Part shown: positions 49,698-59,002 of the stretch, in pieces
Layout of the letters: each line of letters opens with the position of its first letter
How positions within the stretch are numbered: the stretch's first letter is position 1
Origin: Nitrospirota bacterium
GTDB lineage: Bacteria > Nitrospirota > Thermodesulfovibrionia > Thermodesulfovibrionales > JdFR-88
Assembly: GCA_021812785.1 (NCBI GenBank)
Contig: JAKAMR010000002.1
Coordinates: forward strand, 1 to 61,782
Length of the DNA: 61,782 bases
Reading direction: 5' to 3'
Made by a program: the position numbers and the translations under genes
The notes under the pieces: generated by a model
Told to the model about the DNA's origin: nothing
The model's input: the letters and a program-made list of their open reading frames with translations, nothing else
Databases searched by the model: none

Positions 49698-50147
49698 ATG
49701 GCCTTATATCTGTGCGTATTATTTTTATTTCCATTAGCCCTGCTTATGCCTGCCCCCGATGCATGGGGCATAATAGAGCAAGGATATGCGGGGCTTTATC
49801 CCCATCAGATGGCACACGCCTTTTTCCTGATCTCACTGGTCATATTCATCTGTTACATCCGGCAGAAAGAACTTACAAAAGAGCGGGGATGGCTCTACAT
49901 ATCCATTTCAGCTGCCCTCCTTGTCCTGTGGAATGCATTTGCGTTCATAGGGCACGAGGAACTCCTTAATTTAGACCGGAGTTTATTCATAAACACCGGT
50001 GATTTCTTGAAAAGCGCTGTAAAGGCTGGTCCCGCCGGGCTGCATTACATGATCTACAAGATGGACAACCTTATCCTTGTGGTATCGTTTTTTTTCCTTT
50101 ACCTTGGGATAAGGCGGCAGTACAAGACATATGGAGGGCGGCAGTGA
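49698..50147 (+). CDS. Membrane protein of unknown function, kinase-linked
   Basis: Integral membrane protein of about 149 residues with three to four helices, starting with a signal-like segment (ALYLCVLFLFPLALLMPAP). The start at 49698 is chosen just after the slipin stop; an in-frame ATG at 49671 lies inside slipin. Its GTGA end overlaps the next gene (histidine-kinase-like), so both are co-translated. It shows no recognised family. The large periplasmic loop (about 95-120) and position suggest a sensor partner of the kinase, by inference. Confidence 0.6.
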   Translation: MALYLCVLFLFPLALLMPAPDAWGIIEQGYAGLYPHQMAHAFFLISLVIFICYIRQKELTKERGWLYISISAALLVLWNAFAFIGHEELLNLDRSLFINTGDFLKSAVKAGPAGLHYMIYKMDNLILVVSFFFLYLGIRRQYKTYGGRQ

Positions 50148-51289
50148 CAGGTTTTTTCCCGCTTTATCCCATATACGTCATCGACATCGCGGGCACCTTC
50201 ATCAACCTGCTGTTTGCGGCCTCCAGCCTGATCATGTCCATAAAACTCCTTCGCAGGCAGAGGGAAAACATCTTTTGGGTTTACCTTGTCTGGCTTACCT
50301 CCTCGCTTATGGTCTTCGCCTTTTCAAGAAGTGTGGGACATATCATACGCTATGCCCTGGTCTTTGGCGGATACCGGCGTTTATGGAACGCGCTGGCTCC
50401 TTACAGCGGCGGTTTAAATACCCTCAGTTTCGTCCTTGCGGGCGGAGCAAGTCTTTTTTTCATCATGGTGAACAACCTTTACCAGAAGGTCGCGGCGGAC
50501 AAAAAGAGGCTTTCGGAACTTAATGCGGAGCTTTCAAGGCTGAATGAGGAACTGGAAAGTGTGGCTTCCGAACGTTCCCTTAACCTCATGGCCCTGCGTG
50601 TGGCGGACAGAGTCAGAAACCCGGCGACCATTATAGGGGCGATAGTACTGAGACTGTTCCATACCCAGGACCTTTCCGAGCCTGTAAGGAAAAAACTTAT
50701 GGACGTGAGAGAGGCCTCAGGAAGGCTCGACCTGATAGTCAAGGAATACGAGGACATACTTAAAAACAAGGAAAAATTCTTCAAGGTCGAGGACTTGAAC
50801 GAGATAGCAAGGGAGACGCTCCTTACGTTTGACACCCGCGTCAAGGAAAAAAAGGCCGACGTAAATCTGGAGCTTGCGGGCATACCGCTGTACTTCTACG
50901 CCGTAAAACACCTCATACGCATCGCTCTTGTTCACATGATCAGAAATGCCTTGGACGCCTCGCCGAAAGGAGGCAAGATCGCCATCCGGTCTGGCTTTTC
51001 CGATAAACGCATTTTTCTTTCCATAAGCGATCAGGGCCCCGGCATAGACCGGCAGGACATCGGCAAGATATTCGACCTTTTCTACAGCACCAAGGGGCGA
51101 ATGGGAACGGGACTTCCGATGGTCAAGCAGATAGTGGACGAGCATGGGGGAGAGATAGACGTGGAGAGTTCCGAAGGCGGGTCCGTATTTACGCTGTATT
51201 TCCCTGCGGGATGGATAGAGTTTGCCGGCTCGCTACCACTTAAGAAGGGCCGAGGCCCAGGTGAGCCCACCGCCGAAGGCCTCCAGTAA
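50144..51289 (+). CDS. Histidine-kinase-like ATPase lacking acceptor histidine
   Basis: Membrane sensor with three or four helices (about 10-110), a coiled coil (about 115-145) and a HATPase domain with intact N-box (HMIRNALDAS), G1 (SDQGPGID) and G2 (GTGLPMVKQIV). The dimerisation helix reads LRVADRVRNPATII where HisKA has VAHEIRNPLT, so the acceptor His and following acid are replaced by Asp155-Arg156. It is the fourth gene in a tightly overlapping cluster after nfeD, slipin and the 149-residue membrane protein. The C-terminus runs 57 bp into fabH on the opposite strand. It may phosphorylate another protein or act as a non-autophosphorylating regulator. Confidence 0.75.
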   Translation: MTGFFPLYPIYVIDIAGTFINLLFAASSLIMSIKLLRRQRENIFWVYLVWLTSSLMVFAFSRSVGHIIRYALVFGGYRRLWNALAPYSGGLNTLSFVLAGGASLFFIMVNNLYQKVAADKKRLSELNAELSRLNEELESVASERSLNLMALRVADRVRNPATIIGAIVLRLFHTQDLSEPVRKKLMDVREASGRLDLIVKEYEDILKNKEKFFKVEDLNEIARETLLTFDTRVKEKKADVNLELAGIPLYFYAVKHLIRIALVHMIRNALDASPKGGKIAIRSGFSDKRIFLSISDQGPGIDRQDIGKIFDLFYSTKGRMGTGLPMVKQIVDEHGGEIDVESSEGGSVFTLYFPAGWIEFAGSLPLKKGRGPGEPTAEGLQ

Positions 51290-52216
51290 TACGTAATCCC
51301 CTCGTTGCAGCCTTCCTGCCTTGGCGGCTTCATCCAGCGCGATGGGGATCGAGGCGGCAGAGGTATTGCCGAACCTGTCTATATTCACGGCCACCCTGTC
51401 CATCGGGATCCCAAGTCTTTCAGCGGTCGCCTTTATTATCCTCAGGTTTGCCTGGTGCGGTATGAGAAGCGCGATCTGGGACGACTGCAGACCGTTTGAT
51501 TTAAGGGTATTGAGGACAAGGGTTTCGAGCGTCTTAACGGCCACCTTGAAGGTCTCATTGCCGCTCATATGGAGGTAATGAAGCCCTTTTTCCAATGTCT
51601 CCGCGGAGGCGGGCATCTTTGACCCTCCCGCGGGTATCATAAGCAGGTCACCTTTGCTTCCGTCGGCGTGGATGTTCACGGAGACTATCCGCCCTTCCCT
51701 GGCCTGTGCAGGTTCCACCAAAACCGCTCCGGCGCCATCACCAAACAATATGCAGGTAGAGCGGTCCTGCCAGTTGGTTATCTTCGAGAGTACCTCGGAG
51801 CCCACAACAAGCACTTTGCTGTATTGTCCGCTGCGCACAAACGAATCGGCAACGGAGAGGGCATAAATAAAACCGGAACAGGCCGCGTTTACATCAAAGG
51901 CCGCTGCATTCGAGGCGCCCAGTTTTTCCTGCAGCATGCAGGCCGCCGAAGGCACGAAGGTGTCGGGGGTGACTGTCGCAACTATGATCAATTCCAGTTC
52001 GGCGGGTTTCATCCCCCTTTGATTAAGGGCATTCTCCGCGGCCTTGACCGCGAGGTCCGAGCACGCCTGATTTTTGGAGGCTATCCTTCTTTCCTTTATG
52101 CCCGTGCGAGCGGTGATCCATTCATCGCTGGTATCGACCATTTTTTCAAGGTCCTGGTTTGTCAGCTTTTTAACAGGCACGTAGGAGCCTGTAGCGCTAA
52201 TTCTAGCCTGCCGCAA
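51233..52216 (-). CDS. fabH: Beta-ketoacyl-ACP synthase III
   Basis: Initiates fatty-acid synthesis by condensing acetyl-CoA with malonyl-ACP. Catalytic Cys113 (NAACSGF), the His of PHQANLRI and the Asn of GNTSAAS are present; the C-terminus GGGLTWASALLKW is full length. It starts with TTG overlapping the plsX end by 14 nt. Operon with plsX and rpmF upstream. Convergent with the kinase-like gene, overlapping by 57 bp. Confidence 0.95.
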   Translation of the reverse strand: MRQARISATGSYVPVKKLTNQDLEKMVDTSDEWITARTGIKERRIASKNQACSDLAVKAAENALNQRGMKPAELELIIVATVTPDTFVPSAACMLQEKLGASNAAAFDVNAACSGFIYALSVADSFVRSGQYSKVLVVGSEVLSKITNWQDRSTCILFGDGAGAVLVEPAQAREGRIVSVNIHADGSKGDLLMIPAGGSKMPASAETLEKGLHYLHMSGNETFKVAVKTLETLVLNTLKSNGLQSSQIALLIPHQANLRIIKATAERLGIPMDRVAVNIDRFGNTSAASIPIALDEAAKAGRLQRGDYVLLEAFGGGLTWASALLKW

Positions 52217-53237
52217 CGGGGTTCCCTTTCAAAGGCAGTGCTGTCTTGTTCTTATTTATCTCTTCTCTTATTATCTCGTACATTTTCTTCCTTGAGAATT
52301 CAGACGCCACTTTAAGGGCGTTCTTGATGGCCTTCGAAGTGGACCGGCCGTGTCCTATTATGCACGTTCCGTTTATGCCCAGCAGGGGTGCGCCACCGTA
52401 TTCAGCATAATCGGTCTTCTTTTTAAAACCCCTGAGGGCGCCCTTTATGAAGAGATAGCCAAGCCTTCCCGTAGGCAGACCGCCGATCTCCTGCTTAAGC
52501 ATCTTTATGACCGTCTCGGCCAATCCTTCGCTGGTCTTAAGCACTATGTTACCGATAAAACCATCGCAGACGACGACGTCCGCTTCGCCTGAAAAAAGGT
52601 CCTTGCCCTCGATATTGCCCATAAAATTAAGACCGGAGGGCTGAATGAGCTTGAAGGACTCCTTCGTAAGCTCGTTGCCCTTGCTCTCCTCTTCCCCTAT
52701 AGATAAGATAGCCACCCTAGGAGAAGGCCTGCCCAGTATATGTTTTGCGAAGGCGTTGCCCATCAGGGCAAACTGGAACAGATTGACGGGACTTGAGTCC
52801 ACGTTGGCCCCAGCGTCTATAAGTACGAAAGGTTTTTTAAAGGTCGGCATCATGGCTGCAATGGCGGGACGGTCCACTCCTGTGGATGCGCCGAGCACTA
52901 TAAGCGCAAGCGCCATGACAACTCCCGAATGCCCCGCGCTTACGACCGCATGGGCCTCACCGGCCTTCACCAGGTCCACGGCCATGCGGATAGAGGATTT
53001 TCTTTTCTTCCTTATGGCTGCCATGGGAGATTCTCCCATGCCTATAACCTCCGGGGCATGCGTTATCCTCACTCTCAGAGCGGGGAACCGCTTACCCATA
53101 AGCTCTTTTCTTATAGATGGCTCATCCCCCACGAGTATGATCTCAAGATCATCATACTCGTTCAGGGCCTCGACAGCGCCCTCCACTATGGCCGAAGGAG
53201 CATGGTCTCCGCCCATTGCGTCCAGGGCGATTATCAT
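52203..53237 (-). CDS. plsX: Phosphate acyltransferase PlsX
   Basis: Soluble enzyme making acyl-phosphate from acyl-ACP for phospholipid synthesis; 344 residues. Motifs [14 protein letters not shown] at the N-terminus, [40 protein letters not shown]. The ATG overlaps the rpmF stop by 4 nt. The cluster yceD-rpmF-plsX-fabH is a conserved ribosome-lipid operon and links with plsC, encoded near 61136, in the acyl-transfer pathway. Confidence 0.95.
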   Translation of the reverse strand: MIIALDAMGGDHAPSAIVEGAVEALNEYDDLEIILVGDEPSIRKELMGKRFPALRVRITHAPEVIGMGESPMAAIRKKRKSSIRMAVDLVKAGEAHAVVSAGHSGVVMALALIVLGASTGVDRPAIAAMMPTFKKPFVLIDAGANVDSSPVNLFQFALMGNAFAKHILGRPSPRVAILSIGEEESKGNELTKESFKLIQPSGLNFMGNIEGKDLFSGEADVVVCDGFIGNIVLKTSEGLAETVIKMLKQEIGGLPTGRLGYLFIKGALRGFKKKTDYAEYGGAPLLGINGTCIIGHGRSTSKAIKNALKVASEFSRKKMYEIIREEINKNKTALPLKGNPVAAG

Positions 53238-53422
53238 CCTTCTTTTTCTACTACATTGAGGATCTTGCGTCCGTCATAAGTCCCGCACGCCGGACAGACC
53301 CTGTGCGGCACCTTGGGCTCGCTGCACTCCGGGCATGCTACCAGGGCCGGCTGCTCGCCTTTCCAGTTTGCTCTCCTTTTATCTCTCCGGGACCTGGTAT
53401 GTCTGTGTGTTGGGTTAGCCAT
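53234..53422 (-). CDS. rpmF: 50S ribosomal protein L32
   Basis: Small ribosomal protein of 62 residues with the N-terminal [20 protein letters not shown] and a zinc-binding ribbon CPEC...[13 protein letters not shown] of the four-Cys type. It lies between yceD (44 nt upstream) and plsX (overlapping by 4 nt), the common order. Confidence 0.95.
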   Translation of the reverse strand: MANPTHRHTRSRRDKRRANWKGEQPALVACPECSEPKVPHRVCPACGTYDGRKILNVVEKEG

Positions 53423-53466
53423 TTTCCGCTCCTTTCCATGAACAAAAATTTAAAATTTCTTAAAAG

Positions 53467-53982
53467 TCAGTTGCTTTTGTTTTTATTTCCCTTGAAATAT
53501 TTTTTAAGCTCATCGAATGCCGATGGGGTCTTCTCTCCCGCGGGACATATGCAACCCTCCACGTTCAGATCCCGCCCACACCCGGGACATATTCCCTTGC
53601 AGGTCTCGCTACAAAGAACTTTTATAGGCACATTGAGGAAGATCTGCTCGGACGCAATGACGCCCGTATCGATCTCATCTTCTTTGTAAAAACCCATATC
53701 CAGCTCTTTCTTCCCGATCCCGCCGTGCTCTTCTTCCATCTCTTCCACAGGGTTATACACGAGGTCAACCGGCATGGAGACATCCTGGGCAAACTCCCGC
53801 AGACACCTGCTGCACATGAGCTTCATTTCGGCCTCTATAGTCCCATTTACCAGGACCTGGGGGCCTCTCTTGTCAATATGGAGCTTTACGCTGGCCAGCG
53901 TTTCATGCTCGTTGATCCCCACGGCAATCTGCTCATCCACATCCATTCCCTCTTCGGGTATTTCAGAAACTTTTATTTTCAT
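53467..53982 (-). CDS. YceD family (DUF177) protein
   Basis: Protein of 171 residues of the DUF177/YceD family, which is linked to 23S rRNA accumulation in bacteria and plants. It contains four conserved Cys in CSRCL and, nearer the end, ETCKGICPGCGRDLNVEGC, probably a zinc site. It heads the rpmF-plsX-fabH operon. No ribosome site stands out. Upstream 54 bp has no further gene in this direction until the nuclease-like gene. Confidence 0.88.
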   Translation of the reverse strand: MKIKVSEIPEEGMDVDEQIAVGINEHETLASVKLHIDKRGPQVLVNGTIEAEMKLMCSRCLREFAQDVSMPVDLVYNPVEEMEEEHGGIGKKELDMGFYKEDEIDTGVIASEQIFLNVPIKVLCSETCKGICPGCGRDLNVEGCICPAGEKTPSAFDELKKYFKGNKNKSN

Positions 53983-54108
53983 TACGGTTTATTCCAGTTT
54001 TTTATGGGATACCTTTGCAATCCTACATGATATAGATTCACGGCGGATTATGTCAACCGGAAAAGCCAATTCCCCCGCTAACATCCTGTGCCGCTCCCTT
54101 GACCAGAT

Positions 54109-54720
54109 TTACCGGTTGAACCGAAGCGGGATAATAGTTCCCTGGGGATGCCCAGCGGATTTTTGCCTGTTGGCGGAATCAGGGCTGCAAGCGCCGGGCA
54201 CTCCGCAATCGATGACGTTAAAGGCAAGCAGTATCCGGCGCTCCTTCTCAAGCCTCTCCGGAGAAAGTGCGGCACAGCCCGGGCCTGCGGCAATCAGCAT
54301 GGCGGCGGACCTGTCTGGAATAGCTGAAAGATCCTCCGAAATGAGGTCTCCGCTTTCCGTCCTTAAGACCCTCGAATAGTCAGAGCGTGTAACGACGGCT
54401 ACGGGTATCAATCCGTCTTCCATCGCACGGCTGAATGCAAGCACATGCCTTTCTATAGACTCAAGAGCGGAAACGGCGCATTTTATCGCGATGATCCTTT
54501 TCCCGCCTGCCCGCACGATAAAATCCACGGAGCACCGCTCCTTCTGCCTGCTTGTTTCGATCTCAAAGGGGGCATCTATTTCTATGTCCTCATCCAGATA
54601 GCCTTTTTCCTTTATCAGGAAATCATAGACCCGCTCCCTGATAAGCCCAGTCATCATGACAACGCCCCGCTCCTGTTCCCTGAGTTTCTCAAGGATCATT
54701 TTTTCTTTTTCGCTGTCCAT
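54109..54720 (-). CDS. Type I restriction R N-terminal-like (HSDR_N_2) protein
   Basis: A 203-residue soluble protein with a PD-(D/E)xK-like core: Asp in VDFIVRAGGKR and the IxK of RIIAIKCAV, as in HSDR_N_2 domains. It occurs without HsdM or HsdS, so it is likely an orphan nuclease-like or a nucleic-acid-binding protein. The start at 54720 is preferred; on the minus strand a TATAAT ends 6 nt before the ATG, with a TTGGAA 18 bp further up, so the transcript may be leaderless. The frame remains open to TTG 54735. C-terminal tail after about residue 175 is Pro/Ser-rich. Confidence 0.7.
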   Translation of the reverse strand: MDSEKEKMILEKLREQERGVVMMTGLIRERVYDFLIKEKGYLDEDIEIDAPFEIETSRQKERCSVDFIVRAGGKRIIAIKCAVSALESIERHVLAFSRAMEDGLIPVAVVTRSDYSRVLRTESGDLISEDLSAIPDRSAAMLIAAGPGCAALSPERLEKERRILLAFNVIDCGVPGACSPDSANRQKSAGHPQGTIIPLRFNR

Positions 54721-54897
54721 AGAAAAATTATACAATCCCCGGCTTTTTTATTCCAACGCCCGCCTTTTTTATTTCACCAGTAAAAAATATCTGTTTCATA
54801 CTGGCGATACGCCCTTCCAAACTACCTCCCGTTCCAGCCAGCCTCTCTAAAAGCCTTGAAAATGTAAGAAAAAAAGTTTTATTCTAATGATATTCCT

Positions 54898-55980
54898 ATG
54901 GGCAAAATAGAAGATCTGAGAAAGAACATTGACGCGATAGACCTTGACATCCTAAAGCTCCTGAACGAACGGGCTTCTCTCGCCGTTGAGGTAGGCAAGG
55001 AAAAAAAGGAAAAGAAGATATCATGCTATGCCCCAGAGAGGGAAAAAGAGGTCATATCAAACCTCGTGGAGCATAACGCAGGACCCCTTTCCAACGAGAC
55101 GGTAAAGGGCCTTTACAGGGAAATAATATCGGCTTCCCGGTCCCTGGAAGAGCCTCTCAAGGTGGCCTATTTCGGTCCGATCGCTACATTTACGCACATG
55201 GCCGCGCTAAGACATTTCGGGTCCTCCAACGATTTCATACCGGCTGACAGCATAAGGGCGGTCTTTGGAGAGGTGGAATCCGGCCGCGCCGTTTACGGTG
55301 TGGTGCCTATAGAGAACTCTAACGAGGGGGTCGTAAATTACACCCTCGATATGTTCACCGATTCCGACCTGCTCGTGTCCGGCGAGATCATGCTTGAGAT
55401 ATCGCAGAACCTTCTTTCCCTGAGCGGAGAGCTCTCCAAGGTAAAACGCATATACTCCTTTCTGCCCGCCACGGCCCAGTGCAAGGGATGGCTTGAAAAG
55501 AACATGTCCGGGGTCCCCATTGTAGAGGCATCGAGTACGGCAAATGCGGCCGAGATCGCTTCCGGCGACGCAGAGGCCGCGGCGATTGCCGGCGAGGCTG
55601 CGGCAAGGATCTACAACCTTAAATTCGCAGCCGGGGACATCCAGGACGGAAAACACAATTTTACCCGCTTCCTCGTAATAAGCAAGGTGCAGCCCGGCAG
55701 GACGGGAAGGGACAAGACATCTATAATGTTCTCTGTGAAGGACCGTCCCGGAGCGCTCTATGATATCCTTGCTCCGCTTAAAAAGGGGGGCATAAACCTT
55801 ACAAAAATTGAGTCGCGCCCTTCCAAGAGAAAGGCATGGGAATATATTTTCTTTGTGGACATGCGGGGGCACATCCAGGACAAGCCGCTCCGCAAGGCCA
55901 TACAGGCGATCAAAAAAGACTGCCTTTATCTGAAGATACTAGGTTCATATCCGATGGTGGACGATGATAAAAGCCCCTGA
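54898..55980 (+). CDS. pheA: Chorismate mutase / prephenate dehydratase (P-protein)
   Basis: Bifunctional enzyme for phenylalanine synthesis, 360 residues: AroQ-type chorismate mutase (about 1-85, RKNIDAIDLDILKLLNERA), prephenate dehydratase (about 88-270, with the TRF motif in HNFTRFLV; the usual GPEGTFT reads GPIATFT), and a regulatory ACT domain (SIMFSVKDRPGALYDILAP, KIESRPSKRKAWEYIFF). ESRP indicates phenylalanine feedback. It is the first gene of the aromatic supra-operon and overlaps hisC by 17 nt. Confidence 0.93.
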   Translation: MGKIEDLRKNIDAIDLDILKLLNERASLAVEVGKEKKEKKISCYAPEREKEVISNLVEHNAGPLSNETVKGLYREIISASRSLEEPLKVAYFGPIATFTHMAALRHFGSSNDFIPADSIRAVFGEVESGRAVYGVVPIENSNEGVVNYTLDMFTDSDLLVSGEIMLEISQNLLSLSGELSKVKRIYSFLPATAQCKGWLEKNMSGVPIVEASSTANAAEIASGDAEAAAIAGEAAARIYNLKFAAGDIQDGKHNFTRFLVISKVQPGRTGRDKTSIMFSVKDRPGALYDILAPLKKGGINLTKIESRPSKRKAWEYIFFVDMRGHIQDKPLRKAIQAIKKDCLYLKILGSYPMVDDDKSP

Positions 55981-57067
55981 CCACGTGCTCAAAGTGAAGG
56001 CTTATGTCCCGGGCAAACCCATGGAGGAGCTTGAGCGCGAGCTTGGCATCAAGGACCCTGTAAAACTGGCCTCGAACGAAAACCCCCTTGGCCCCTCCCC
56101 GCTTGCCCTGGAAGCGGTGATTTCCGAGCTTTCAAAAAAGGGGATAAACCGGTATCCGGATGGAAGCGGCTTTTATCTTAAAAAGAAACTCTCAAAAACC
56201 CTTGGCACAGATCCCGGATGCCTGATCCTTGGCAACGGCTCGAACGAGATCATCGATATTGCCGCGAGGACCTTTTTGAGGCCGGGAGATGAGGCCGTAA
56301 TGGCGGCCCCCTCTTTCGTGGTCTATTCCATGTCTGTCACGCTTCAGGGCGCAACCGCTGTCGAGGTACCGCTTGATGGTCTTTTGAGACATGACCTGAC
56401 GAGCATGGCTCAGGCCATAACACCCAAGACAAAAATGGTCTTCATAGCGAACCCGAACAACCCGACAGGAACGATAAATTACACGCTGGAATATGACAGT
56501 TTTTTCGCCGGAATACCGGACGATGTACTGGTCGTAATCGATGAGGCATATATAGAATACGTCACCAGCCGGGATTACCCTGACAGCATGAAATATCTTT
56601 CGGAAGGCAAGAACGTGCTTATACTGAGGACGTTCTCCAAGATATACGGGCTGGCCGGCCTCAGGACCGGATACGGCATAAGCCACTGCGAGATACTGGC
56701 ACAGATGGAGCGGGTACGGGCACCGTTCAATGCCAACTCATTGGGCCAGGCGGCGGCATTGCGGGCCCTCGATGACGCGGCCCACGTCAGCCGCTCCAGG
56801 GAGATCAATGAGCAGGGAAAGGAATTTCTGTACAGGGAACTCTCCGCGCTCGGCTATGAGTATGTGACGACGGAGGCCAATTTCATTTATATACGCGTAA
56901 GTGACGCGCAGGGCCTTTTTGACGCATTGCTGAAGGAAGGGGTTATAATCAGGCCCGCCGGGCAGGAAGCCGTCCGCGTCACCATAGGGCTGCCGGAGGA
57001 AAACAGAAGGTTTATTAATTCGATGAAAAAAACAAAAAGCAAAAATATCCGCGGAGCCAAAAAATAA
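55964..57067 (+). CDS. hisC: Histidinol-phosphate aminotransferase (possibly aromatic aminotransferase)
   Basis: PLP enzyme of 367 residues, HisC type: [32 protein letters not shown] and the Schiff-base lysine in [16 protein letters not shown]. It lies between pheA and aroF, away from other his genes, so it probably also transaminates phenylpyruvate or hydroxyphenylpyruvate, closing the Phe and Tyr routes of the same operon. The start at 55964 overlaps pheA. Confidence 0.9.
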   Translation: MIKAPDHVLKVKAYVPGKPMEELERELGIKDPVKLASNENPLGPSPLALEAVISELSKKGINRYPDGSGFYLKKKLSKTLGTDPGCLILGNGSNEIIDIAARTFLRPGDEAVMAAPSFVVYSMSVTLQGATAVEVPLDGLLRHDLTSMAQAITPKTKMVFIANPNNPTGTINYTLEYDSFFAGIPDDVLVVIDEAYIEYVTSRDYPDSMKYLSEGKNVLILRTFSKIYGLAGLRTGYGISHCEILAQMERVRAPFNANSLGQAAALRALDDAAHVSRSREINEQGKEFLYRELSALGYEYVTTEANFIYIRVSDAQGLFDALLKEGVIIRPAGQEAVRVTIGLPEENRRFINSMKKTKSKNIRGAKK

Positions 57068-57110
57068 AAAAACGTCTGAAAATAAATTTCAAAAAACCTG
57101 GGAGGATAAA

Positions 57111-58136
57111 TTGGATATAATCGTACTTAAGCGCGACGCCTCTGAAGAGGAGCTCAAACACATCACGAAAAAACTTGAAGGTCTTGGTCTTACGTCTAAG
57201 ATATCGAAGGGCACGGAGAGGACCGTTATCGGGGTCATCGGCGACACGTCGAAAGTAACCGAGGAAACGGACGACTCTTTTCGCGCCATACCGGGCGTCG
57301 AGAGCGTGATGCGCATACTGAAACCATACAAGCTGGCCAGCAGGGAATTCAAAAAAACATCCACCGTTGTCAAGTGCAAGGGCATGTCCATTGGCGGAAA
57401 GAGGATATGCGTTATCGCTGGTCCCTGTTCTGTCGAGAACAAGACGATGATGCTTGAAATCGCAAAACAGGTAAAGTCCGCGGGGGCCAATTTCATCAGG
57501 GGCGGGGCCTTCAAACCAAGGACTTCACCCTACTCCTTCCAGGGACTTGGCGAGGAAGGGCTCAAGCATCTTCAGGCCGCCAGGGAGAAAACGGGGCTTC
57601 CGATCGTAACTGAGCTCATGGACCCCAGGGACATAGAGGCCGTGGAAAAATATTCGGACATAATACAGATAGGCGCAAGGAACATGCAGAATTTCAGGCT
57701 CCTGCTGGAAGTGGGCCAGAGCAGGAAGCCGATTCTCCTTAAAAGAGGGCTTGCCGCCACCGTAAAGGAATGGCTCATGTCCGCCGAGTACATAATGAGC
57801 AGGGGCAACCATAACGTGATAATGTGCGAGAGGGGCATAAGGACATTTGAGACCGCAACAAGAAACACCCTGGACCTAAGCGCGGTGCCCGTGCTGAAGA
57901 AGCTTACCCATTTACCCGTCGTCGTGGACCCCAGCCACGGGGTCGGAGTGCTGGAGCATATACCGGCAATGGCCAAGGCCGCGGTGGCGGCCGGAGCGGA
58001 CGGTCTGCTGATAGAGGTCCACACTAACCCGGAAGAGGCGCTTTCTGACGGCGAGCAGTCCCTGAGACCCGATGCCTTCAAAAAATTAATGAAGGAACTC
58101 AAGCCGGTGGCGAAAGCCGTTGGCAGAGATATTTAA
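57111..58136 (+). CDS. aroF: DAHP synthase, type I-beta
   Basis: First enzyme of the shikimate pathway, 341 residues. N-terminal ferredoxin-like/ACT regulatory extension (about 1-75) then a TIM barrel with [67 protein letters not shown] and VVDPSHGVG. Such type I-beta enzymes with this extension are feedback-inhibited by Tyr or Phe. TTG start with GGAGG upstream. Co-transcribed with hisC and tyrA. Confidence 0.93.
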   Translation: MDIIVLKRDASEEELKHITKKLEGLGLTSKISKGTERTVIGVIGDTSKVTEETDDSFRAIPGVESVMRILKPYKLASREFKKTSTVVKCKGMSIGGKRICVIAGPCSVENKTMMLEIAKQVKSAGANFIRGGAFKPRTSPYSFQGLGEEGLKHLQAAREKTGLPIVTELMDPRDIEAVEKYSDIIQIGARNMQNFRLLLEVGQSRKPILLKRGLAATVKEWLMSAEYIMSRGNHNVIMCERGIRTFETATRNTLDLSAVPVLKKLTHLPVVVDPSHGVGVLEHIPAMAKAAVAAGADGLLIEVHTNPEEALSDGEQSLRPDAFKKLMKELKPVAKAVGRDI

Positions 58137-58153
58137 TAAAAAAAAGCAAAAAA

Positions 58154-59002
58154 ATGTTTTTTGAAAAGACGGCAATTCTGGGGGTCGGGCTCCTGGGGGC
58201 CTCCCTGGCCCTTGCCCTGAAAAAAAAAGGCATTTCAGCAACGATATCCGGTTACGGGCGGACGGAGGAAAACCTCCGGAGGGCCCTGGAAAAAGGGATA
58301 ATAGATTCCTATTGCCTTGACCCCAGCGAGGCCGTAAGAGGGGCTGATCTCGTCGTGCTGGCAACGCCTGTTGGGACCTTCCTTGAGGTCGCAAATATCA
58401 TAAAGGACGCCGTCGATAAGGACTCTATCCAGACTGATGTGGGCAGCGTAAAGGGCAGCCTCGTTCATGAACTCGAGTCAATACTGCCCCGGTTTGTAGG
58501 CGCCCACCCCATTTCCGGCGGGGAAAGGTCCGGCGCGGATAACGCTGATGACGGGCTCTTCGACGGGGTGAGATGCATAATAACCGGCACCGGGCAGACA
58601 GACCCCATGGCGCTTGGCAGGATAGAGGAACTATGGCGGGCCCTGGGCGCAAAAGTGGAGCGAATGGACCCCGCCCTGCATGACAGAATATACGCGCTCG
58701 TCAGCCATCTGCCGCATATCCTGGCATACTCTCTTGTCAATACTCTGGACACCATTGACGGGGATTACATAAAGTTTGCGGGCCAGGGCTTCAAGGACAC
58801 CACCCGCATTGCCTTGAGCTCCCCTGAGCTGTGGAGGGACGTTTGCGGACTGAACCGCCTGAACCTGCTGGACTCCATCAAGGCGTTCAAAAAAGAGTTG
58901 GAGAGGGTCGAGACCCTCATACGCGAAAGCGATCTGGAGGGACTGGAATCCGAATTCGCTAGGGCAAGGGGCCTGAGGAAAAGCATTGATCAAAAGGATT
59001 GA
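58154..59002 (+). CDS. tyrA: Prephenate dehydrogenase
   Basis: NAD-dependent enzyme of 282 residues for tyrosine synthesis: Rossmann motif GVGLLGASLAL, VGSVKG, HPISGGERSGADNADDGLF and SHLPHILAYSLVN. It is a monofunctional TyrA without chorismate mutase or ACT domain, as expected beside a PheA that contains the mutase. It starts 17 nt after aroF and its end overlaps aroA by 17 nt. Confidence 0.93.
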   Translation: MFFEKTAILGVGLLGASLALALKKKGISATISGYGRTEENLRRALEKGIIDSYCLDPSEAVRGADLVVLATPVGTFLEVANIIKDAVDKDSIQTDVGSVKGSLVHELESILPRFVGAHPISGGERSGADNADDGLFDGVRCIITGTGQTDPMALGRIEELWRALGAKVERMDPALHDRIYALVSHLPHILAYSLVNTLDTIDGDYIKFAGQGFKDTTRIALSSPELWRDVCGLNRLNLLDSIKAFKKELERVETLIRESDLEGLESEFARARGLRKSIDQKD

